The notes beneath the pieces are model-generated. The model searched no databases and was not told the origin of the DNA. It was given only the letters and a program-made list of their open reading frames with translations. Of a stretch of DNA of 6,368 nucleotides, positions 1-5,133 are shown in pieces (positions within the stretch are counted from its first letter, which is position 1; each line of letters begins with the position of its first letter). This DNA is from Intrasporangiaceae bacterium. Its GTDB lineage: Bacteria > Actinomycetota > Actinomycetes > Actinomycetales > Dermatophilaceae. Where the stretch lies: the NCBI GenBank assembly GCA_012518475.1, contig JAAYSB010000366.1, forward strand, positions 1 through 6,368, given 5' to 3'. Both the position numbers and the translations under genes were made by a program.

Positions 1-21
1 GAGGACGACTTCCAGGCCTGA
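1..21 (+). CDS. Possible C-terminal end of a plus-strand gene (partial)
   Basis: Frame 1 reads Glu-Asp-Asp-Phe-Gln-Ala and then TGA at 19-21. An acidic C-terminus directly before a stop, with no other gene claiming these bases, fits the tail of a gene entering from the left. It would be convergent with the minus-strand gene ending at 57. Six codons cannot identify a product, and the frame could be open by chance. Confidence 0.35.
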   Translation, partial: EDDFQA

Positions 22-56
22 TCGGCAGGGCCCAACCCACGACGCGAGATCTGCTG

Positions 57-719
57 TCAGCGCTCGCTCCGTCGCGGCCACCAGATGGCGCCGAACAGCG
101 CGACGGCCGCGATCCCGACGACACCGAGTCCCCAGACCAGAGCGGCGTTGGACCCCGTGGCCCCAAGGGTCCCGGCCCCTGACTGTGCGCCGTGGTCGTT
201 CTGACTGGACACGTTCTCCACACCCGGGCTTCCACCGGCCGAGCCCTCAGCACCAGGAGCAGCGACCGGAGCCGAGCCCTCCCCGAGCACCGCGAGCTGG
301 TCGTCGGTGATGAGCCCGAGCTCTGCGGTGCCCCCACACAGCCCGACCATGGTCGTCGATCCCCGATCGGTGAGGAACAGGTAGGTCGTGCCCGGGACCA
401 GATCGATGCCACAGCTCGCCGAGTCACGGGCGGACTGAACCAGAGTCGTGGCCGGCACCTCCCCCGCGTACACGGTGTCGACCTCGACGGTGTACTCGAT
501 GAGGTCACCGCTGCTCACCTGTGGACCGGCATGCGGATCGTCCCGCTCGACAACAGTCCCGGAGAACACCGCGCCCGCCATGGCGACCGACTCGTCGAAG
601 TCCATGATCGCGCACGAGCAGGCGGCGCAGGCCTGCGGGACGATCACCGCGAGCGCCGCGACGAACAGGGCGATGAGCGGCGTCGTGAGGCGTCGCGTGA
701 CGGTGCGCATGGAGGTCAT
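57..719 (-). CDS. Exported TIMP/NTR-like domain protein with C-terminal anchor
   Basis: This 220-residue protein has a signal peptide: Arg-rich start, hydrophobic core about 14-27, and a likely cut near residues 32-33 in ACAA. The mature N-terminus would then begin Cys34-Ser-Cys36, the Cys-x-Cys start of TIMP/NTR-fold proteins. Next comes a beta-rich segment (AVFSGTVVERD, 50-60; IEYTVEVDTVYAGE, 74-87) with two further cysteines at 103 and 128, which could form disulfides. Residues 147-184 are a Gly/Ala/Ser/Pro-rich linker, followed by LGATG (185-189), a membrane helix (about 192-214) and a basic end, PRRSER. Similar small ACSCA proteins occur in actinobacteria; their role is largely unknown, and metalloprotease inhibition is only inferred from the fold. 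The ATG at 719 is chosen because GAGGGG (724-729) lies 4 nt away; 722 is too close and 710 too far. The gene is probably monocistronic, behind the 742-775 hairpin. Confidence 0.8.
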   Translation of the reverse strand: MTSMRTVTRRLTTPLIALFVAALAVIVPQACAACSCAIMDFDESVAMAGAVFSGTVVERDDPHAGPQVSSGDLIEYTVEVDTVYAGEVPATTLVQSARDSASCGIDLVPGTTYLFLTDRGSTTMVGLCGGTAELGLITDDQLAVLGEGSAPVAAPGAEGSAGGSPGVENVSSQNDHGAQSGAGTLGATGSNAALVWGLGVVGIAAVALFGAIWWPRRSER

Positions 720-723
720 CATG

Positions 724-729
724 CCCCTC
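724..729 (-). promoter_or_regulatory. Ribosome binding site deciding the start of the TIMP-like gene
   Basis: On the minus strand GAGGGG lies 4 nt before the ATG at 719, 1 nt before the ATG at 722 and 13 nt before the ATG at 710. The spacing is short even for 719, so the start is the best of three rather than certain. Confidence 0.5.
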
Positions 730-741
730 AGACGCGCGAAT

Positions 742-775
742 CGGGGGCCGGGTTCCGAACGGAACCCGGCCCCCG
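742..775 (-). terminator. Perfect 15-bp GC-rich hairpin after clpP2
   Basis: Positions 742-756 are exactly complementary to 761-775, giving a 15-bp uninterrupted stem with a GAAC loop (757-760). It sits 17 bp downstream of the clpP2 stop and upstream of the TIMP-like gene, where the clp transcript should end. No T-run follows on the minus strand, which is common for GC-rich actinobacterial terminators. The plus strand has TTTTT only about 20 bp beyond the stem. It could also act as a 3' mRNA stabiliser. Confidence 0.75.
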
Positions 776-792
776 CATACCGATGCGTGGTT

Positions 793-1446
793 CTACTTTT
801 TGGCGCTGGCCTTGCGGGACTCGAGGACCGAGTCGATGAGGCCGTACTCGAGCGCCTCGGCGGCCGAGAGGATCTTGTCGCGCTCGATGTCCTCGTTGAC
901 CTGCTCGGGCGTGCGGTTGGTGTGGTGCGCGAGGGTCTCCTCGAGCCACGTGCGCATCCGCAGCACCTCGTTGGCCTGGATCTCGATGTCCGAGGCCTGA
1001 CCGTAGTCCCCGCCGGCGAGCGCCGGCTGGTGGATGAGGATGCGGGCGTTGGGCAGCGCATACCGCTTGCCGGGGGCGCCGGCGCCGAGGAGCACCGCGG
1101 CGGCCGAGGCGGCCTGGCCAATGACGAACGTCTGCACGTCCGGTCGGATGTACTGCATCGTGTCGTAGATCGCCGTCATCGCCGTGAACGAGCCACCGGG
1201 GCTGTTGATGTACATGAGGATGTCGCGGTCCGGGTCCTGGGACTCGAGCACGATGAGCTGGGCCATGATGTCGTCGGCGCTCGCGTCGTCGACCTGGACG
1301 CCGAGGAAGATGATGCGGTCCTCGAACAGCTTGGTGTACGGGTCCATCCGCTTCATGCCGTAGGAGGTCTTCTCCTCGAAGTTCGGCAGGATGTAGCGGC
1401 TCGACGGCCCAGGGGTGTGGAGACGGCTCATGGGATCGATGTTCAT
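793..1446 (-). CDS. clpP2: ATP-dependent Clp protease proteolytic subunit ClpP2
   Basis: A 217-residue serine peptidase of family S14. ClpP2-type subunits form a heptameric ring that stacks on a ClpP1 ring, and the cytoplasmic chamber cleaves unfolded proteins delivered by ClpX or ClpC. The triad is visible: Ser114 in QAASAA, His139 in LIHQPA and Asp190 in ERDKIL. The 76-residue Ser-to-Asp distance, two more than in ClpP1, comes from a longer loop (GGDYGQASD) typical of actinobacterial ClpP2. The oxyanion/strand motif YINSPGGS is at 79-86. The N-terminus, with RYILPNFEEKTSYG at 17-30, is longer than in ClpP1 and probably carries a propeptide and axial loop. The ATG start is supported by AGGAG (1455-1459), 8 nt upstream. 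Only 17 nt separate it from clpP1, so the two are co-transcribed. The C-terminus is basic (RKASAKK). clpX does not follow. Confidence 0.96.
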   Translation of the reverse strand: MNIDPMSRLHTPGPSSRYILPNFEEKTSYGMKRMDPYTKLFEDRIIFLGVQVDDASADDIMAQLIVLESQDPDRDILMYINSPGGSFTAMTAIYDTMQYIRPDVQTFVIGQAASAAAVLLGAGAPGKRYALPNARILIHQPALAGGDYGQASDIEIQANEVLRMRTWLEETLAHHTNRTPEQVNEDIERDKILSAAEALEYGLIDSVLESRKASAKK

Positions 1447-1454
1447 TCTCTGGT

Positions 1455-1459
1455 CTCCT
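1455..1459 (-). promoter_or_regulatory. Ribosome binding site of clpP2
   Basis: AGGAG on the minus strand, 8 nt before the ATG at 1446, inside the 17-nt clpP1-clpP2 spacer. It gives clpP2 its own initiation signal within the operon. Confidence 0.75.
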
Positions 1460-1463
1460 GTGC

Positions 1464-2084
1464 TCACTGCGCGACGGGGTTGTCGTCGCTGTTGCCGGCC
1501 TGGGTCGCCGTCATGATGACGTGGTCGACGAAGCCGTACTCCTTGGCCTCTTCGGCCGTGAACCAGCGGTCGCGGTCGGAGTCGCGCTCGATCTGCTCGA
1601 GGGTCTGGCCGGTGTGCTGGGCGATGAGCGTGGCCATCTGCTTCTTGATGTGGAGCATCTGCTCGGCCTGGATCTTGATGTCCGAGGCCGTTCCGCCGAT
1701 GCCGCCGGAGGGCTGGTGCATCATGACGCGGGCGTGCGGCGTCGCATACCGCTTGCCGGGTGTGCCGGCGGAGAGCAGGAACTGGCCCATCGAGGCGGCC
1801 ATCCCCATCGCCACGGTGGCGACATCGTTCGGCACCCACTTCATGGTGTCGAAGATCGCCATGCCGGCGGTCACGGAGCCACCGGGGCTGTTGATGTACA
1901 GCCAGATGTCCTTCTCCGGGTCCTCGGCGGCGAGGAGCAGCATCTGGGCGCAGATCGCGTTCGCGTTGTCGTCGCGCACGTCCGAGCCGAGGAAGATGAT
2001 GCGCTCCTTGAGGAGCCGGTTGTAGATGTGGTCGTCCAGGCCGGTGAGCGGGCCTGCGCCACTCGCACTGATGTCGCGGGTCAC
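1464..2084 (-). CDS. clpP1: ATP-dependent Clp protease proteolytic subunit ClpP1
   Basis: A 206-residue S14 peptidase, the partner ring of ClpP2. Catalytic residues are Ser98 (GMAASMG), His123 (VMMHQPSG) and Asp172 (DRDRWF). The 74-residue Ser-Asp spacing matches E. coli ClpP. YINSPGGSVTAGMAIFDTM (63-81) and the handle-region segment GGTASDIKIQAEQML (130-144) are classic ClpP sequence. The length is normal and there is only a short N-terminal extension (TRDISASGAG), with no long propeptide. The start is GTG at 2084: AGGAG (2091-2095) sits 6 nt upstream and there is no suitable in-frame ATG. Actinobacterial ClpP1 and ClpP2 generally work as a mixed tetradecamer, so the tandem arrangement fits equal supply of both subunits. 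It lies 100 bp downstream of the MFS gene and may have its own promoter there. Confidence 0.96.
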   Translation of the reverse strand: MTRDISASGAGPLTGLDDHIYNRLLKERIIFLGSDVRDDNANAICAQMLLLAAEDPEKDIWLYINSPGGSVTAGMAIFDTMKWVPNDVATVAMGMAASMGQFLLSAGTPGKRYATPHARVMMHQPSGGIGGTASDIKIQAEQMLHIKKQMATLIAQHTGQTLEQIERDSDRDRWFTAEEAKEYGFVDHVIMTATQAGNSDDNPVAQ

Positions 2085-2184
2085 TGAAGTCTCCTCATAG
2101 GAATCGGTTCTCGTTGACCCTAACGCCCTGCCCACCCGAGATAGTCCCCACCCCGAATCTGTCCGCCGTGGGCAGACACCCTCG
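2085..2184 (-). promoter_or_regulatory. Gap between MFS gene and clpP1, candidate clpP promoter
   Basis: This 100-bp non-coding gap is the only sizeable one in the tig-to-clpP2 run. On the minus strand it holds TAGGGT (2122-2117), a fair actinobacterial -10 (TANNNT), which would put the transcript start near 2110 and leave a leader of about 25 nt. I see no good -35. The box lies within an imperfect inverted repeat with CGTT and AACG arms (2111-2124), which might be a regulator site. I see no clear ClgR-type or heat-shock operator. Near the MFS end a 7-bp stem with one mismatch (TGTC-x-GCC / GGC-x-GACA, 2160-2178) could be a weak terminator. Confidence 0.35.
2091..2095 (-). promoter_or_regulatory. 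Ribosome binding site that fixes the GTG start of clpP1
   Basis: AGGAG on the minus strand with 6-nt spacing to GTG at 2084. It is the strongest Shine-Dalgarno match near the ClpP1 N-terminus. Confidence 0.8.
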
Positions 2185-3411
2185 TCAGGGTGCGCGGTCC
2201 GGTTCCCGGGCCGCCGGCAGGACGAGGAGGGCGAGCAGTGCGAGGGCCCCCACGACGGTGAGTGACCGGAGCACGCCGAGATGCTCACCGAGGAAGCCGA
2301 GGAGCGGAGGCCCGGCGATGAAGGCGAGGTATCCGATCGTCGCGACGACCGAGATCCGCATCGGCGCCCGGTCCTGCTCGTCCGCCGCCGCGGACATACC
2401 CACGGGGAAGCCGAGGCTGGCGCCGAGCCCCCACAGTGCCGCGCCGACGAAGGCCAGGGTCGGGGTGCCGAAGATGACGAGCCCGGCGCCCGCTGCCGCA
2501 ATGACGAACAGGACCCGGAGCACGGGTACGCGGCCGTAGCGGACCAGCCACCGCGTGCCGAGGATGCGTCCGGCCGTCATGAACGTGAGGAACACGGCCA
2601 GTCCCACGACTCCGGCGGCGTTGCTCAGCCCGTAGCCGTCGACGAGCGCCACCGCCAGCCAGTCGTTCGCGGTCCCCTCGGTGAAGGCCGCGCAGAGCAC
2701 GAGCAGCCCGATGAGGAGCGTGCGCGGCTCGGTCCATGGGGACTGCGCAGGGGGTATGCGACGGCCGGCTTCCGCGCTCCCCTCGTCGTCGGTGGACGGA
2801 GTGAGATCCTCCGCGACCGCCCGCGGAAGGAAGGACCGCGTCGCCCACAGTCCGCCGAGAGCGAGGACCAGCACGACGCCGAGCAGGTGGGTGACGACCG
2901 GGACCCGCAGATGGGACAGCAGCGCTCCGATGAGAGCCGAGACGACCGTTCCACCGGAGAACGCCGCGTGGAAGTGGGGCATGATCGGCGTGCCCAGAGC
3001 GTGCTCGACCGCGGCGCCCTCGATGTTCATCGCGACGTCCCAGACCCCGATGCCCAGGCCGGAGAGGAAGAGTCCGGTCATGAGCACGATCTGGGGCGCG
3101 ACGACGGCGACCGCGACGGCTGTCGTCACGAGGCCTGTCGCGGCGACGGCGATGCCGAGCCGGACGGCGTTGCCCTGACCGACGGCGGACGCGATCCGTC
3201 CGGCCGCCGGCAGACCGACGACCGCCCCGAGGGAGAGAGCCAGGAGGATGACACCGAGCGCACCCGGGCTGAGGTCATAGACATCACGGATGTCCGGGAC
3301 TCGCGATGCGATCGCCGAGAACCCGATCCCGGCGAGGGTGAAGACGACGAAAACGGCAGTGCGTGCCCCAGGGGCCCGCACTGCCGTCTCGTCAGTGAGA
3401 GTGGAGACCAA
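2185..3411 (-). CDS. MFS transporter, YbjJ-like
   Basis: A 408-residue major facilitator superfamily protein with about 12 hydrophobic helices in two halves, split by a hydrophilic loop (about 197-227, containing PSTDDEGSAEAGRRIPP). The first helix runs into ASRVPDIRDVYDLSPGALG, and helix 4 into the next segment carries GVWDVAMNIEGAAVEHALGTPIMPHFHAAFSGG. That WDVxMNxEG...IMPxFHAxFS pattern is characteristic of the YbjJ-like MFS group. It should be a proton-coupled cytoplasmic-membrane carrier; the substrate cannot be told, and small-molecule or drug efflux is possible. The start is uncertain. TTG at 3411 directly follows the tig stop and has AGAAGG 5 nt upstream, which would couple its translation to tig. 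GTG at 3381 is the alternative (398 residues). A terminator-like hairpin lies in these first codons. A transporter between tig and clpP1 is not the common gene order. Confidence 0.88.
   Translation of the reverse strand: MVSTLTDETAVRAPGARTAVFVVFTLAGIGFSAIASRVPDIRDVYDLSPGALGVILLALSLGAVVGLPAAGRIASAVGQGNAVRLGIAVAATGLVTTAVAVAVVAPQIVLMTGLFLSGLGIGVWDVAMNIEGAAVEHALGTPIMPHFHAAFSGGTVVSALIGALLSHLRVPVVTHLLGVVLVLALGGLWATRSFLPRAVAEDLTPSTDDEGSAEAGRRIPPAQSPWTEPRTLLIGLLVLCAAFTEGTANDWLAVALVDGYGLSNAAGVVGLAVFLTFMTAGRILGTRWLVRYGRVPVLRVLFVIAAAGAGLVIFGTPTLAFVGAALWGLGASLGFPVGMSAAADEQDRAPMRISVVATIGYLAFIAGPPLLGFLGEHLGVLRSLTVVGALALLALLVLPAAREPDRAP
3350..3387 (-). terminator. Terminator-like hairpin after tig, overlapping the MFS 5' end
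   Basis: On the minus strand 3387-3377 pairs with 3363-3353 (11 bp, ACGGCAGTGCG with CGCACTGCCGT). After one mismatch (3376/3364), 3375-3372 pairs with 3368-3365 around a CTG loop. The stem ends in T and is followed by TTT (3352-3350), a T-tract of four. It begins about 25 bp past the tig stop, so it has the form and place of an intrinsic terminator for tig. It nevertheless lies inside codons about 9-20 of the MFS frame, and the alternative GTG start (3381) is in the stem. It may be a terminator, an attenuator or both. Confidence 0.6.
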
Positions 3412-4737
3412 TCAGGCCTTCTCGTCGGCGGTCTCAGCGTCGCCGGTCTCAGCGACCTCGTCCTCGTCGCTGCCCGGCACGAGCTCGTCGAGGTCGATGG
3501 TGTTGCCGCTGGCGTCGGTGATCGTCACGTCCTCGAGGACGTGAGCGAGCGCCTTGCGGCGGGTGACCTCGGCGATGATCGCGGGGATCTGGCCCTGCTG
3601 GTCGATCGCCTGGGCGAACTGGTTCGGGTCCATGCCGTACTGCTGGGCCTGCATGATGAGGTACTCGACGAGGTCTTCCTGGCCGGCGCTGACCTCGTGC
3701 TTCTCGGCGAGGGCGTCGAGGATGAACTGCAGCTTGAGGGAGCGGCGGGTGCTCTCGTCGACCTCGGCGCGGTGCTCATCGTCCTCGAGGCGACCCTCAC
3801 CCTCGAGGTGGGAGTGCACCTCGGCCTCAACGACGCCGTCGGGGACGGGGACGTCGATGACCTCGAGGAGGTGCTCGACGAGCTTGTCGCGGGCCTCGAT
3901 GCCCTGCTTGTACCTGGCGCCCTGCTCGGCCTGAGCAGCAAGGTCGGCCTTGAGCTCGTCGAGGGTGTCGAACTCGGAGGCGAGCTGGGCGAACTCGTCG
4001 TCGGCCTCGGGCAGCTCGCGGACCTTGACGGACTGCACGGTGACGGTGCACGCGGCCTCCTGGCCGGCGCGGTCGCCACCGGCGAGCGGCGCGGTGAAGT
4101 CGGTGGAGTCGCCGGCGGACAGGCCGATGAGGGCCTCGTCGAGACCCTCGAGCATGTTGCCGGAGCCGACCTCGTAGGAGACACCGCTGACGGAGTCGAT
4201 CTCCTCGTCGTCGATGGTGGCGGACAGGTCGATGGAGACGAAGTCACCGTTCTCGACGGCCCGCTCGACCCCGACGAGGGAGCCGAACCGCTCACGCAGG
4301 GCGGTGAGTCGCTCCTCGACCTCGCCCTCCTCGGCGGTCGCGTCGCTGACCTGGAGGGTGAGGTCGGAGAAGTCGGGCAGCTCGACGTCGGGGCGCACAT
4401 CGGTCTCGATGGTGAAGGCCAGCTCCTGGCCCTCCTCGAGGGGGACCTCGGTGACCTCGACCTGCGGCTGGCCGATGGCCTTGACCTGCTGCTCCTCGAC
4501 GGCCTGGCCGAAGAACTGCGGCATGGCGTCGTTGACGGCCTCCTGGAGGACCGCGCCCTTGCCGAGGCGCTGGTCGATGATCCGGGCCGGGACCTTGCCC
4601 TTGCGGAAGCCGGGGACCTGGATCTGGGCGCCGATCGTCTTGTAGGCAGCGTCGATGCTCGGCTTGAGCTCCTCGTAGGGGACCGTGACGGTCATCTTCA
4701 CGCGGGTCGGGCTGAGCTTCTCAACGTCGCTCTTCAC
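3412..4737 (-). CDS. tig: Trigger factor, ribosome-associated chaperone and prolyl isomerase
   Basis: A 441-residue trigger factor, near the family's usual length (E. coli 432). The N-terminal ribosome-binding domain (about 1-115) carries the signature GFRKGKVP at 43-50, the loop that docks on ribosomal protein L23 at the exit tunnel. An FKBP-type peptidyl-prolyl isomerase domain follows (about 160-245; starts NGDFVSIDLSA, later GSGNMLEGLDEALIGLSAGD). The helical C-terminal domain (about 250-400) forms the chaperone arms. The last 30 residues are an acidic, low-complexity tail, common in actinobacterial versions. The protein cradles nascent chains in the cytoplasm. The start is GTG at 4737, giving MKSDVEKLSPTRVKMTVTVP; GGAG (4747-4750) lies 9 nt upstream. 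It is first in the minus-strand run tig-MFS-clpP1-clpP2 and lies 68 nt after tRNA-Gly, with which it may share a transcript. Confidence 0.97.
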   Translation of the reverse strand: MKSDVEKLSPTRVKMTVTVPYEELKPSIDAAYKTIGAQIQVPGFRKGKVPARIIDQRLGKGAVLQEAVNDAMPQFFGQAVEEQQVKAIGQPQVEVTEVPLEEGQELAFTIETDVRPDVELPDFSDLTLQVSDATAEEGEVEERLTALRERFGSLVGVERAVENGDFVSIDLSATIDDEEIDSVSGVSYEVGSGNMLEGLDEALIGLSAGDSTDFTAPLAGGDRAGQEAACTVTVQSVKVRELPEADDEFAQLASEFDTLDELKADLAAQAEQGARYKQGIEARDKLVEHLLEVIDVPVPDGVVEAEVHSHLEGEGRLEDDEHRAEVDESTRRSLKLQFILDALAEKHEVSAGQEDLVEYLIMQAQQYGMDPNQFAQAIDQQGQIPAIIAEVTRRKALAHVLEDVTITDASGNTIDLDELVPGSDEDEVAETGDAETADEKA

Positions 4738-4746
4738 AGCGGGGTA

Positions 4747-4750
4747 CTCC
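4747..4750 (-). promoter_or_regulatory. Ribosome binding site for the GTG start of tig
   Basis: GGAG on the minus strand, 9 nt before GTG at 4737. No in-frame ATG lies nearby, and the family N-terminus starts exactly here. Confidence 0.6.
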
Positions 4751-4785
4751 AGACGTAGGTGGTGGGGACATTCACATACAGACTC

Positions 4786-4801
4786 ACGCCGAGTGCGGCG
4801 C
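4786..4801 (-). other. Small hairpin between tRNA-Gly and tig
   Basis: CGCCG (4800-4796 on the minus strand) pairs with CGGCG (4791-4787) around a CACT loop, extendable by a G-T pair. It lies just past the tRNA-Gly 3' end and has no T-tract. It may be a processing or weak termination signal. The rest of the 68-nt gap has no promoter I trust; TATGTG near 4775 is a poor -10. Confidence 0.3.
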
Positions 4802-4805
4802 TCCG

Positions 4806-4879
4806 TGGAGCGGGTGACGAGAATCGAACTCGCGTAGCCAGTTTGGAAGACTGGGGCTCTACCATTGAGCTACACCCGC
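4806..4879 (-). tRNA. tRNA-Gly (anticodon UCC)
   Basis: The minus-strand cloverleaf is complete. The acceptor GCGGGTG (4879-4873) pairs perfectly with CACCCGC (4816-4810). The D stem is GCTC/GAGC, and the anticodon stem CCAGT/ACTGG encloses loop CTTCCAA, with TCC at 4847-4845. The variable loop is CTAC, and the T arm is GCGAG-TTCGATT-CTCGT with one G-T pair. The discriminator is T (4809), and CCA is encoded at 4808-4806. It reads GGA and, by wobble, GGG glycine codons. Confidence 0.97.
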
Positions 4880-4902
4880 AGGTGCGGCTGCCCGACCCGG
4901 GT

Positions 4903-4957
4903 TTGGGCCGAACAGACAGCAGGGGCTAGCCTAATGGCCGCTGTCGCGTAGGTGAAA
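4903..4957. promoter_or_regulatory. Symmetric divergent promoter for the two tRNA genes
   Basis: The 94-bp gap between the divergent tRNAs centres on TAGCCTA (4927-4933), a TANNNTA motif that gives a -10 box on each strand: TAGCCT forward (4927-4932) and TAGGCT reverse (4933-4928). Each has a -35-like hexamer at exactly 18 bp: TTGGGC forward (4903-4908) and TTTCAC reverse (4957-4952). Predicted starts near 4939 and 4921 would leave leaders of about 35 nt to tRNA-Pro and 42 nt to tRNA-Gly. The -35 matches are moderate. Confidence 0.55.
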
Positions 4958-4973
4958 TCGAACCGTGCGGCAC

Positions 4974-5047
4974 CGGGGTATGGCGCAGGTTGGTAGCGCG
5001 TCCGCTTTGGGAGCGGAAGGCCGCCGGTTCAAATCCGGCTACCCCGA
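4974..5047 (+). tRNA. tRNA-Pro (anticodon UGG)
   Basis: A complete 74-nt cloverleaf: acceptor CGGGGTA (4974-4980) with TACCCCG (5040-5046), D stem GCGC/GCGC, and anticodon stem TCCGC/GCGGA around TTTGGGA with TGG at 5008-5010. The T arm is GCCGG-TTCAAAT-CCGGC, and the discriminator is A (5047). The next bases are CAG, so CCA is not encoded and must be added by the CCA-adding enzyme, unlike tRNA-Gly next door. It reads CCA and probably other proline codons by wobble. Confidence 0.97.
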
Positions 5048-5121
5048 CAGAAAGGCGAAGGCCACGCGGACTGAACGCCATGCTCGGCCATGTCGCAGGT
5101 GCAGCTCTCATGTTCGACACC

Positions 5122-5127
5122 TACTGT
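5122..5127 (+). promoter_or_regulatory. Candidate -10 box for a leaderless transcript
   Basis: TACTGT fits the actinobacterial TANNNT -10 and ends 6 nt before the ATG at 5134. The predicted transcription start would therefore be the A of the start codon. No Shine-Dalgarno sequence precedes this ATG. No convincing -35 is seen near 5099-5104. In the rest of the 86-nt gap after tRNA-Pro I see no clear terminator. Confidence 0.45.
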
Positions 5128-5133
5128 TCACCT

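Noticed and set aside
15..32. Hairpin GGCCTG / CAGGGCC over the stop of the left-edge frame
   Set aside because: It has a bulge, only about 6 bp and no T-tract, so it is too weak to call a terminator.
448..2025. A 525-codon plus-strand open frame across the clpP genes
   Set aside because: Antisense to both clpP genes, crosses the 742-775 hairpin, and has no recognisable domain; a composition artefact.
2281..4758. An 825-codon open frame on the plus strand across the MFS and tig region
   Set aside because: It lies antisense to two clear genes, and its translation is low-complexity (Asp/Gly/Glu/Leu/Val rich). Long antisense frames are expected where G/C is fixed at third positions.
4990..5133. 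In-frame extension of the membrane-protein gene back to 4990
   Set aside because: It would start inside tRNA-Pro; the tRNA is certain and the extension has no ribosome site.
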